The translations under genes were made by a program, and so were the position numbers. The notes beneath the pieces are model-generated. The model saw nothing but the letters and a program-made list of their open reading frames with translations, had not been told where the DNA came from and searched no databases. A stretch of DNA of 64,000 nucleotides from Azorinus chamasolen (lineage: Eukaryota; Mollusca; Bivalvia; Cardiida; Solecurtidae): positions 59,331,071-59,395,070 of the forward strand of contig OY755241.1 in NCBI GenBank assembly GCA_963576725.1, written 5' to 3'. Positions 55,461 to 64,000 of the stretch are shown here, one piece after another. Positions within the stretch are counted from its first letter, which is position 1, and each line of letters starts with the position of its first letter.

Positions 55461-55684
55461 ATTCCAATCCATTTCTACCGTCTGACGCACTTTGACGCCT
55501 CTTCAAAAGTCATATTGAATTCATTGTGATAAATAGAGCATTTGCTCCACAGAAGCAAATGCTGTTTTTATCACATTGTTTTCAAAACTATATAATTCTT
55601 AAACATATATGTTTTGCTAGTAAATGCTTCATATCAGTACATTTATTCAAAGGTCTTAAAGAGATCTAGGAGGAAATGAGTTAA
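55461..55684. repeat. Family D hairpin element
   Basis: The left terminus is eroded; the right is GGAGGAAATGAGTTAA. Hairpin TTCATTGTGATAAATAGAGC, TTTGCTCCACAGAAGCAAA, TGTTTTTATCACATTG. Confidence 0.6.
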
Positions 55685-55702
55685 ATAGCCATAATTCTTA
55701 CG

Positions 55703-55922
55703 CATGTCTAAGTAAACAGTATATACACTAATGCGACCACCTAAAAGAGGTATAATTATGGGTGGCATAGGAAAGTGGTAGCTTAATGCAGGGCAAAAGT
55801 AATGCATAAAGGTCACAGAGGAGCTTTTGCATTACTTTTGTCCTGCATTAAGCAACCACCTGCTTAAAAAGACAACTATGTGTATTCATTTAGTGGTCGC
55901 AATAGAGGGGTTATACTGTACT
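55703..55922. repeat. Family B/C-type hairpin element
   Basis: Outer arms ATGCGACCACCTAAAAGAGG and TTTAGTGGTCGCAATAGAGG with GGTTATACTGTA at the right. Inner hairpin GCTTAATGCAGGGCAAAAG and CTTTTGTCCTGCATTAAGC with centre GGTCACAGAGGAGC. Confidence 0.65.
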
Positions 55923-56229
55923 ATTAAATGCAAATAAGTTACTATAATGTGATAATATGAATTGTGTGGTCCATGAACGTAAACAAAATGGTACTGTAAC
56001 GTGATCACATGAATTTTGCTGTTCAAGAACGTAAAATAGAATGGTTACTAAAAGTAAAAGTCCGCATTCAAGAGAATAGAAAAGAACAAGAGATATTGAT
56101 CTGCGTCCGTTTAGCACAGGAAACGTGAGGAAATTGAAACCAGTTGAGTAACAACTTGAATGAAGGCATTGTTGCTCATGGCGAGTTTTACCAGTGACTT
56201 CTCCAAAAATAGCGAAACAATGTAAATGT

Positions 56230-56413
56230 CAGTAAAACATCTCTTAACCGGACTTCTAGTAAGGAGAACTAGTACGGATTTATAGATACTTCCGGGCAGG
56301 TTGCTGCTTAGTGCAGGGCGAAAGTCATGCCGAAAGCTCCTTAAGGTGCCACCTGTCTCGAAGACCGATATTTATACCAAAGTTATCGTCTGGTTTAGAG
56401 AGGTCTTACTGCA
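56230..56413. repeat. Family B hairpin element, right inner arm deleted
   Basis: CAGTAAAACATCTCTTAACC at the left (56230), GTTTAGAGAGGTCTTACTG at the right. GCTTAGTGCAGGGCGAAAG is followed by GAAAGCTCCTTAAGGTGCC, so most of the second arm is missing. Confidence 0.6.
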
Positions 56414-57067
56414 TTTTTTTCTGCATTTCTATTTCTGCAAAAAGCTATTATTGAGAAAGTTTTTATTGGAATGGTTTGACGAAACCAAATCATTCTCGGC
56501 TTTTTCATGGAAGCAACTGATATTTTGCTTGTATTATATTCGGGTCTAGGTTTTCTTTCGGTGTTTTGTCACACTAATCGATTGATTCAAAATTAATTTA
56601 CAGTATATGGTCACGTGATTCATTAATGTCATATACGTACTATATTTAGCTTGTTTTCTTTTTGTTCCTTGAGATGTTCCTGTATTGTTTTGGAGCAAAC
56701 AATACGTAAAGTTATATTTTCTATACCAAACCTTAAGTGTAACCATTTGACAGCTAAATGGTCACAGAAATTGATTCACATAAATATAATGGGACTTTTC
56801 AGCTTCTGGCGATTGCTATTATATAGCAGTATAACACAGCAAAATGTTTGTATATCATTTACCAATGCAAAACTATTTCAGCGATAACACCAAGTCGACA
56901 GTTACAACATTAATTTCTATCGGAAAATGGTAAGGAATCGAACAAAACATTGCAGTGCTCGATGGCATGTATAATGCGTGTATAATAAATACTACATCAT
57001 ACCAGACCAATAAATAGAGGAACTTACTTGAATGTTCATGATTATTGGATTTATTAAATGGGTCTTC

Positions 57068-57124
57068 TTAAAACGATAAAAACGAGCTTTAGCGAGTTTT
57101 TAAAGCTCGTTTTTATCGTTTTAA
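57068..57124. repeat. 57-bp perfect hairpin
   Basis: TTAAAACGATAAAAACGAGC and complement (24-bp arms) around a 9-bp loop GCGAGTTTT. It directly abuts the copy of the Penelope-associated block at 57123. Not seen elsewhere in the window. Confidence 0.75.
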
Positions 57125-57450
57125 AAAGTACAAAAATGAGTCATGCAGGAAACACCACATACAGAACAAACAGTCGTCCGAACAGCAACACAAGGAAACA
57201 GCAAATGTACATAAATATAAAAACTTCAAGAGACGCACAAAGACAAAACAAACATACAATAGGGGGAAGATGGAAATACCGCCTTGGAACGGTCAGTGAA
57301 AAAGGTCACTGGGGGGTTTAACCGGTTTATGGGCGCCCAACCTCACACTTATTCCATCCCCACCCTAAAAGACAGTGTAAATAAACGTATCCCCTCTCCG
57401 ACTAATCTACAACAACCGCGACTGCAAATACAGTGGTAAAGTGCATAGCA
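57123..57450. repeat. Second copy of the Penelope-associated block
   Basis: About 95% identical by eye to 16460-16797. The MSHAGNTTYRTNSRPNSNT frame starts at 57137 and stays open to about codon 60. The block ends AATACAGTGGTAAAGTGCAT, directly followed by a Crypton-like fragment, so the element probably integrated there as a solo end. Confidence 0.65.
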
Positions 57451-57715
57451 CCTCATGTTTGAAATATGTTTGTGTTGTGCTGGATTCTGATGACTATAGT
57501 TGTAGATTGGCGAAATATTTTTATGAGCAGAAATCTGCATTATCTGATTTGCCGGGACGTTATTGTCATTTAGTCTTTGAATCATGTATCTGCGTGCACT
57601 GTGGTTTGTTTCTTGTTTGGATTGAGACCTGTTTTCTGGACAATACGTTTCAGCGTAGAGGATAATTTGTTGATTCCTACAGGATTTCTTTTAAACAAAA
57701 TGTCATACGGTGAAG
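57440..57715 (-). pseudogene. Crypton-like tyrosine recombinase fragment, C-terminal catalytic part
   Basis: Minus strand: FKRNPVGINKLSSTLKRIVQ (57690-57630), then after a frameshift TNHSARRYMIQRLNDNNVPA (H-x2-R at about 57600) and MQISAHKNISPIYNYS (catalytic Tyr in NYS, about 57500). Compared with the copy at 46.5-48.8 kb, the active-site Tyr is kept here. The N-terminal domain and first Arg are absent. It is cut off by the repeat block at 57450. Confidence 0.75.
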
Positions 57716-58850
57716 GAAATTGTAAATTTGTGGCGGCAATTGGGTCAGAGTAGTTGGTAGGTCTTTTTTGGCAGATATTTTGTAGATATTTACTGGGCTG
57801 TCTTTATGATTTGTATTATATTGCCAAGTTAATGCGCATTAAGAGCCAACAGTCCTTTGTGATTTATTGTGACTCAGTCGTTGGCTGATAGGTCACCGTC
57901 CGCCGGTTTGTTTGTTTTGACAGCGCGTATAGAGTTAGGTCTTTCGAATGTTATTATCTAGTGTATATATGCCCGTGAATATCAAAATATACTGTATATG
58001 ATAGCTTCACGTCACGCTGGAGCCACGAGTTATATTATAAAGACATTGATTATGTTTTTGCATTACGATATTTCGTTCTAGATCTACTGTAATAAAAAGC
58101 CAATTCAATACAATTCTTTGAATAATATATTCATGATGTGACCATGTTAGCACAAAAGGCTTATATACGACCACGTACATTCCCAGCGTCCCTTAAAAGG
58201 GAAGTAGGCAAATAGTGTAGACCCAGTTCAGAGGGCTCGGTGAAATTGTATAATTGTAAAAGAAGTCACTTCTGATTCGAATGTTTAGAGAAAGTGTTGA
58301 CCACGTGTCAAACAGTTTGGATCCCGATGAAATTCCGAGATTCACGCCGTCTTATCTGGATCCAAGCTGTATTGGTTGTATTGTATTTCCCGGTACTCTT
58401 ATATTATCGCGGTAGTTGTTGCATGTCGGTAATTTGAGAAATAATTGGTATCAATGATAATTTTCAGTATAAATATGAAACACTTAACCAGTCCTTAATA
58501 TTTTTAGAAGCAGGTTATTTACATCTGAATATCAGTTCCGATTACCGACGCTCAAAATGGTGGTCAACTTACTTTCACGTGTCAAGGGGGGGGGGGGGCA
58601 ACTATATTATCGCGGTATATCAATACGGAAGAATAATAGGGCCAAAACAGTAACGAAAATTTGCTTACCTTCTAAAAATCCGGACATCCAATGAATGTTG
58701 TGAACTTGTTGTTCATTTAAACAGTCAAATTTCAGCAAAACATAGTAATAAATTTGTAAAACAGTTGATATCTACCAACACATTGTCAGGAAATATTGAG
58801 ATGGGGTATATAATTGTTAAAAGTGGTAACAATGGCATGTCAACAAACTA
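57716..58850. other. No gene recognised; a G13 run
   Basis: AT-rich. 58586-58598 is an uninterrupted run of 13 G. Around 58310-58370 the sequence GGATCCCGATGAAATTCC, ATCTGGATCCAAGCTG recalls pieces at 25.8, 48.0 and 54.55 kb; no element boundaries are clear. Confidence 0.4.
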
Positions 58851-58851
58851 T

Positions 58852-60590
58852 CTAACAACAATGAAGGATAAAGAAAGAACTGTGGTGCCTCATTGTAGTT
58901 GTACTACAGCAAAAATATAAATGAGTCCAGTGCTCACACTTGTCACATTTGACCAATTTGACACTCATCAGATTGACACAATCTTTCAGAGCTGATGGTT
59001 CAATTTTGTGACATACACAGCAAGTCTCATCATCAGTGTCCATCTCTTCCTCACTATCTTCTTTGTGTCTACAATATTAACTGCTGATGGTCCTGGCTGT
59101 GGCGATAACTGATATTCATGTTTATTTTTTAGATGCACTGATGATGGCTTTGGGTTTGTATGGTGTAGTAGGTTGACATTTGCTGACTGACTTACTCATA
59201 ATGGCCATGTTTTTTTCTGCAGACTACCAGAAAGATAAGGAGGGACATACTTTTTATTTGGTTTCCTGATTACAGTTGTGATGGTTTGAAAAAAATTCTC
59301 TGGTGTAATAGAATGGGTAGGGTTGGAAATATCAGATTGATCAGTTGGTTGTTGTGGCTTTTCAGTCTCTGTCCATGGGATCTGATTCTCGTCAGTCTGT
59401 CATAGTTGTAGATGGATGAAGGGGCAACCTGAGTGTCACTTATGGGTTTGTTCGAAAATATATTCCAGCTTTTCTAAATGCAGAACATAGATTTGCTGGA
59501 GCAATGGCTTTCATATGTGGTTTATTGGTGAGTTTACCAATGTCATACTTTGATACTTGCAACCCTGGGTTTTTTTTCTGGAGGTACTGCTGACATTCTC
59601 TGCTGTACATTGTCCTAAATAGGCCAACTACACCTATATCTAAGGGCTGTGTTACATGATTGGTATGGGGTAGTTAGAAAAAAAGTATGTCATTATTTAT
59701 CTTAGCCCAGTTGACTAGAGTCAGACAAATGTCATACTTATGCCCATCATACAATATAAGTGTTGGTTGCTTGTTTCCCTGAAATATGCCAGCATATTTT
59801 GAAAAATGACCTGTGAGGTAACTGTCAAAAATAGCTGTGTTGGACCATCCACTGTCTGACATATCACCATTTGATCCCGCTGGTGCACCTTCAAGAAAAT
59901 CTGGATTCCAACGTTTCCCAGGAAACACATAGAATGGAGGAATGTGATTTCCTGTTACATTACCGCCCCAATGAATGTAATTGTTGATGAACGGCCTGAG
60001 GTTGTGTATTGGCACTGCAGACAATTTTGGGTGGACCATGTTCAGTATTAATTCCAGTTTCACCAATATTGAAGATTCTTTCAGGTTTCCTGTGCAGATT
60101 GTTTGTTCCGAGTACGGTTGTAAGTTCTTTAAAGTATTTGATCAAAATATCTCTGGAAGCAGATTTGGCACGTACAGTAGATAATTTTTGTGGTTTGCCT
60201 AATTTCAGAGTTGGCCACCTTTCCATAAAACCATAAAACCAACAGTAACTTAATTGTTCGTCACTCTCCTTTCCCTTCCCACATGTGACAGCAAAGTTAG
60301 CAGACAAAAACTGTCTGTTTGCTTTTGTATAACCATAGCCTATGCTGGCCATATAGTCAATATGGTCAACCAGCTGTTTTTCTTCAGACTGGGTGAAGAT
60401 TCTCTCCGGACCAGGGTTTCCATCAACAAGCACAGTTCATCTTGTTCTGTCTCTCAATGTTGACTCAGGGATTGGAAATTGCCTGGCAGCCTGGTATACC
60501 GACATTCCATTTAATTTTACATTGTAAGCAGCTGCGAGATGGATAGGGTCATATTGTCGCATCCTCTTCTTGACATTAGCAGATAAATCC
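58852..60590 (-). pseudogene. Decayed pogo-like (Tc1/mariner superfamily) transposase with PHD-like finger
   Basis: Minus strand, starting after an acceptor-like TTTGGTTTCAG at 60590. Order: psq-type helix-turn-helix (MRQYDPIHLAAAYN, GMSVYQAARQFPIPESTLRD; about 60560-60450), then a TGA; CENP-B-like HTH (SEEKQLVDHIDYMASIGYGY; WFYGFMERWP); DDE domain start ERIFNIGETGI, in which the expected first Asp is Gly (about 60070); a frameshift near 59975; WGGNVTGNHIPPFYVFPGKR; DMSDSGWSNTAIF; LILYDGHK (second Asp, about 59745); LPHTNHVTQPLDIGVVGLF (third Asp, about 59630); a stop at 59435; further pieces ITPENFFQTITTVIRKPN and YVPPYLSGSL (about 59300-59220). At 59040-58930 lie CCVCHK and KCDKCEHWTH, a PHD-like zinc finger. 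Terminal inverted repeats were not identified. Confidence 0.8.
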
Positions 60591-60609
60591 TGAAACCAAA
60601 GGAGAGATT

Positions 60610-60929
60610 TTTAGCCTTTTCCTCGTGAATATTCCAGTATAAAATATATTAATTTTATTTTTATATAGGTCAAATTAGGTTTGTGGTTTTTAATTTTGTT
60701 CTATTACATAAGACAAAATACAATGTCTACTCTAAATTTATTATTTTTCTCTAAAATTGTATAAATCGAGTGCAAGTAAACAGTGAATAGAGATGTCAGT
60801 GTGTATTATGGCCCTTATTTTCTTCCGTAGAAAAATTACCATGTCAATGTGCTTGTATAATAAATTAATCTGATACATACTCATGATGTTATAATTTCTT
60901 GCATGGATATTCATGGAGTAAACGGTTAA
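60610..60929 (+). repeat. Family E-like element lacking a hairpin
   Basis: TTTAGCCTTTTCCTCGTGAAT at the left; ATGTTATAATTTCTTGCATGG and TTCATGGAGTAAACGGTTAA at the right match Y1 ends. The GATCAGACGG hairpin is missing. It starts about 20 bp beyond the pogo-like pseudogene. Confidence 0.45.
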
Positions 60930-60956
60930 ACTCCACTCAAATATAAGTGATAGCAT

Positions 60957-61174
60957 AACCCTTTCCCTGATATTGACGACTCTGTAAAAGTCACTTTGTG
61001 AAACCATTATGATAAATAGAGCATTTGCTCCTATATGAGCAAATGCTCTATTTATCACAATGGTTTCAAACTGCAAAATTCTAAAACTTTCCTTTTCTTT
61101 AATTAATGCTCCTTTTTCGGTAGATTTATTCAAAGAGGTTGTATCTGAAAATAGTCTATGATGTAATGGGTTAA
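60957..61174. repeat. Family D hairpin element
   Basis: ATAACCCTTTCCCTGATATTG at the left and GATGTAATGGGTTAA at the right. Hairpin ATAAATAGAGCATTTGCTCC, core GCTCCTATATGAGC (61027-61040), AAATGCTCTATTTATCACAA. Confidence 0.7.
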
Positions 61175-61189
61175 TGCAAAACATCAATT

Positions 61190-61480
61190 TTGCCCTGCAA
61201 TTAGCAACAACATGCTTTTAGAGACTCTTATATCAAGAAAGTATGTGGTCCCGTTAGCGAGACGTTACTGTACTATAAATGCTTCAAATGGCTACAAGAT
61301 TCCACTTTCTATATTTAATTATAACTATTGTACCCATGAATATTCAGTAGGTGTTGAAATTTGAAATAAGCATAACTCACAGGAAAACGGTTAAGCAATA
61401 ACACGCTTTTAGAGAATTATATATCAATAAAGTATGAGGTCGCATTGGCCAGACCTTACTGTACTATATATGCCTTACTT
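61190..61480. repeat. Duplicated family B right end
   Basis: ACATGCTTTTAGAGAC...GGTCCCGTTAGCGAGACG, TTACTGTACTATAAATGC (61205-61282) and a diverged second copy at 61398-61475, 193 bp apart. A family E Y2 half (TTCAGTAGGTGTTGAAATTTG) lies between. Confidence 0.5.
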
Positions 61481-61864
61481 TACAAGAGGCTAGTCTTAAA
61501 AAACCATCTGATCACTGCAGATAGATTCAATTATAACATTGGAATGATTTCTCCTGACGAAAGTTTCCAATAACCGTAAGAAAAACTATCGGAAAAATAA
61601 GCATGAAAGGATAAATGTCGGGCGCTTTGGAAATATTAGTCTGCGAAATTGTTGACAAATTGCTTTCAATTACATTTGTCTTAGAGGAGAATATTGAATG
61701 AAAAATATTCCCTTCTGAGGGAATCACACCGGGAGCTCATTCGATAAAGCGGTCGGTCTCGAAGTAAAAAGACGAAGACTTTACTGACTTTCAAGTAAGT
61801 ATAAAGAGTTATTTTGCCATCCACCAGTTCTAGATGGTACGCAGTTCTAAATCGTTAAATGCAG

Positions 61865-62112
61865 TTACCTGTTTTCCTTATGTAAACGCATTTTGACACA
61901 TTTGCAAACAGAGTAGGCCCGAAACAGGCGGCTTATATAGGAGGCGTCAGATCAGGGTATGTTCTGTTTGCTTGTGGTGTAATATAGATCTGATTCTACA
62001 GCTTCTGCCTGAGCAAAAATGTCTGTGTTCATATGTCATTATAAAATATAATCTTATTAATATTCATGACGCCATTATTTCCTACAAGTATATGCATCAG
62101 GGAAAGGGATAA
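61865..62112 (+). repeat. Family E element, Y1 subtype
   Basis: TACCTGTTTTCCTTATGTAAACG at the left, ATCAGGGAAAGGGATAAA at the right. Hairpin CCGAAACAGGCGGCTTATATAG with GAGGCGTCAGATCAGGGTATG. Confidence 0.65.
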
Positions 62113-62284
62113 AAACACGTGTACAGTTGAACTACGATATCTAGAAGGTCAAGGGACCATACATATTACTTTAAGGTAAAAGACATTCGAGTCATCTGAT
62201 TTCTATTTTGAACAATTTCTAAAATCTAAAACCTAATGCAGGTCTAAAGTAATGCTGAAAGCTCCAGCCAATGTAATATTGCAC

Positions 62285-63925
62285 CAATTGGACTTGCTCG
62301 GAAATTTGCGAATCACTAACCATTCTTCTTGATAACATAATCGTATGTTATGGGAATGCTATATGCCGCCGGGTTATTGGTATTCCTACATTGTATGGGT
62401 ATGAAGTGTGCACAACTGGTCGCAGATTTGTTTTTACATTGCTATGAGAGATTTCAAGTTGAGTCTGAACCCGCAATCTCAAGCAGATGTTATAAAAGTC
62501 TTTAACAAAACTTCTAGATATTTGGTTGTTTTTTTCCACACAGATATTATGATTCCTACCATTTACCCAAACTAACTCAAATTGAATGAAACTAACTCTT
62601 CCGATACTTATGCAGCTTTTCTTGATCTAGACCTTAAAACTGACATTGGAATTATTTCTTCTAAGATATATGACAAAAGTGACGATTGTGATTTTAATAT
62701 TATACTTTTCCTCCATCTTGACGGGGATGTTCCTAGTGTTCCATCTTACGTGGTGTCCTTTCGCTATCTAGAGTGTGTTCTTCTGTTGCCGATGTTAACA
62801 GCTAAAATCTCGTTCTAACTGAAAAGCTGCTTAAGCAAGGATATAGGTATCATACACTAAGACGACATTCTCTAACTTTTAACATCGAAATATTTCACTC
62901 ATTGGCAAGTATAAGTGCAATCTTAAAGTGATGCTCCTACGACACGGTATTTCACATCCGGAATTTCATGGTGGTCACAGGTGTGATTTACAATTGTATA
63001 TACCCATTATCTTGCTTTGTTTGTCAAATATGTCAAACCATTCATTAAACAAGAGCACCGCAAGACGGGGCAATATACGCCCGAAGGCTGTTCTATAAAA
63101 TTATGTTGAAAAATAAAGGAGGAGTTAGTTGCACAAGAAATTGCTACCCGAAACTATCAAAGGGCAATAACTCCAGTATGAAAACTGATATGAGAGTTAT
63201 CTCACTGATATGCACAACTACAAATCAATATCTATCATTCCTGAAAGTTTGAAGAAATTATGTTGAAAAATAAAGGAGGAGTTAGTTGCACAAGAAATTG
63301 CTACCCGAAACTATCAAAGGGCAATAACTCCAGAATGAAAAATGATATGAGAGTTATCTCACTGATATGCACAACTACACATCAGTATCTATCATTCTTG
63401 AAAGTTTGAAGAAATTATGTTGAAAAATAAAGGAGGAGTTAGTTGCACAAGAAATTGCTACCCGAAACTTTCAAAGGGCAATAACTCCAGAATGAAAAAT
63501 GATATGAGAGTTATCTCACTGATATGCACAACTACACATCAGTATCTATCATTCCTGAAAGTTTGAAGAAATTATGTTGAAAAATAAAGGAGGAGTTAGT
63601 TGCACAAGAAATTGCTAACGGACGGACGGACAGACGGACGGGCGACATGTGCCATACCATAATACGTCCCTTCGGGCGTATAAAAAGGTTATGATCCCAT
63701 AGTATTACAACATACTGCATGCCTGTTTGTCACTCATTTTACAGTTTGCAACCACGCTGCCCTTTTTTCCTGGTTGCCGACAGGAAACGCTTAGTACTCT
63801 ATGAAGACGACCTCTTAAATCCGGAAACGGAAGGAGGACGTCGGATCTTTGTACTATCACGTTTTTGTCGAACTCTTTATCGCTTTTCTATAGTTACTGT
63901 GTTTGCATCTCAACTCTAACTACTA
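62285..63925 (+). pseudogene. Decayed Penelope-like reverse transcriptase, copy 2
   Basis: Plus strand, opposite to copy 1. A remnant of the motif B region (GTTATTGGTATTCC, then AAGTGTGCACAACTGGTCGC) lies at 62370-62420. Then SLNPQSQADVIKVFNKTSRY (62465), a deletion that removed the YLDD catalytic motif, IMIPTIYP, SSDTYAAFLDLDLKTDIGI (62600), SKIYDKSDDCDFNI and HLDGDVPSVPSY. Further frameshifted pieces extend to about 63040. The element then resumes at 63687 (GGTTATGATCCCATAGTATT, equivalent to GYDPVVLQHTAC) and ends near 63925 with RLVLYEDDLLNPE. The 640-bp gap is a separate inserted element. More diverged than copy 1. Confidence 0.75.
63047..63686 (+). mobile_element. Tandem-repeat-cored element inserted in the Penelope-like copy
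   Basis: Begins AACAAGAGCACCGCAAGACG, ends CCCTTCGGGCGTATAAAAA. Subterminal inverted pair ATACGCCCGAAGG (63075) and CCTTCGGGCGTAT (63669). The core has 3.3 nearly identical 157-bp units (AAATTATGTTG at 63098, 63255, 63412 and 63569). Each has GGAGGAGTTAGTTGCACAAG and AAGGGCAATAACTCCAG. After the core comes GGACGGACGGACAGACGG. Unit identity is high, so amplification is recent. The host sequence resumes in register after it. Confidence 0.8.
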
Positions 63926-63956
63926 ATTCGCAAGCATTTGATCTTATACATTATTA

Positions 63957-64000
63957 CAGTAAGACCCCTGTGTAATGCGACCATCAAAAGGGGCAAAATT
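63957..64000 (+). repeat. Family B left end, cut by the window edge
   Basis: TTACAGTAAGACCCCTGTGTAATGCGACC matches B-type left ends such as that near 55730. Confidence 0.45.

Overview
This is a eukaryotic, AT-rich, intron-bearing window that looks molluscan, most likely from a bivalve. The evidence is indirect. There are several 'pearl'-like elements (hairpin ends, cores of tandem ~155-165 bp units, terminal CTTGTT), a LINE with an (ATTC)n tail, a Penelope-like reverse transcriptase, a Crypton-type recombinase and a pogo-like transposase, in combinations I associate with bivalve genomes. A heterodont or dreissenid mussel is a guess. No rRNA, CRISPR array, operon or prokaryotic feature is present.

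Almost everything here is mobile DNA in layers. Short hairpin-cored elements (families A-J below) fill most of 0.3-10.9 kb, 41-56 kb and 60.6-62.1 kb. Larger pieces are: a fold-back element with long inverted repeats and an 8-bp flanking duplication (5.8-7.9 kb); tandem-repeat-cored elements (8.75-9.8, 12.2-13.4, 14.7-15.9, 25.9-27.8 and 63.05-63.7 kb); two decayed Penelope-like copies in opposite orientation (16.8-18.6 kb minus, 62.3-63.9 kb plus); a decayed gag-protease region (20.4-22 kb, minus); a 5'-truncated LINE with target-site duplication (34.9-37.6 kb, plus); a decayed Crypton-like tyrosine recombinase with an intron (46.5-48.8 kb, minus) and a second fragment of one (57.4-57.7 kb, minus); and a decayed pogo-like transposase with a C-terminal PHD-like finger (58.85-60.6 kb, minus).

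The best candidate for a host-like gene is a spliced Ulp1/SENP-type (C48) cysteine peptidase on the minus strand. Three exons are visible (38.4, 31.9-32.05 and 30.6-30.7 kb) with canonical splice sites. They carry the catalytic His (DHW) and the Gln...Asp-Gly-Thr-Ser-Cys-Gly motif. The exon that should carry the catalytic Asp was not found, one exon has an apparent 1-bp deletion, and the LINE lies antisense in its intron.

The most unusual pattern is that hairpin elements with different arms and different insertion preferences (TA for family B, TTAA for families D and E) share the same central palindrome, GCTCCTATAGGAGC or a near variant. Nested insertions show the target-site rules directly: B sits in A with a TA duplication, and D sits in B with a TTAA duplication. 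A second oddity is a well-folded tRNA-Thr(GGT)-like sequence with a T7 run after it, inside a 28-bp inverted repeat at 45.8-46.0 kb.
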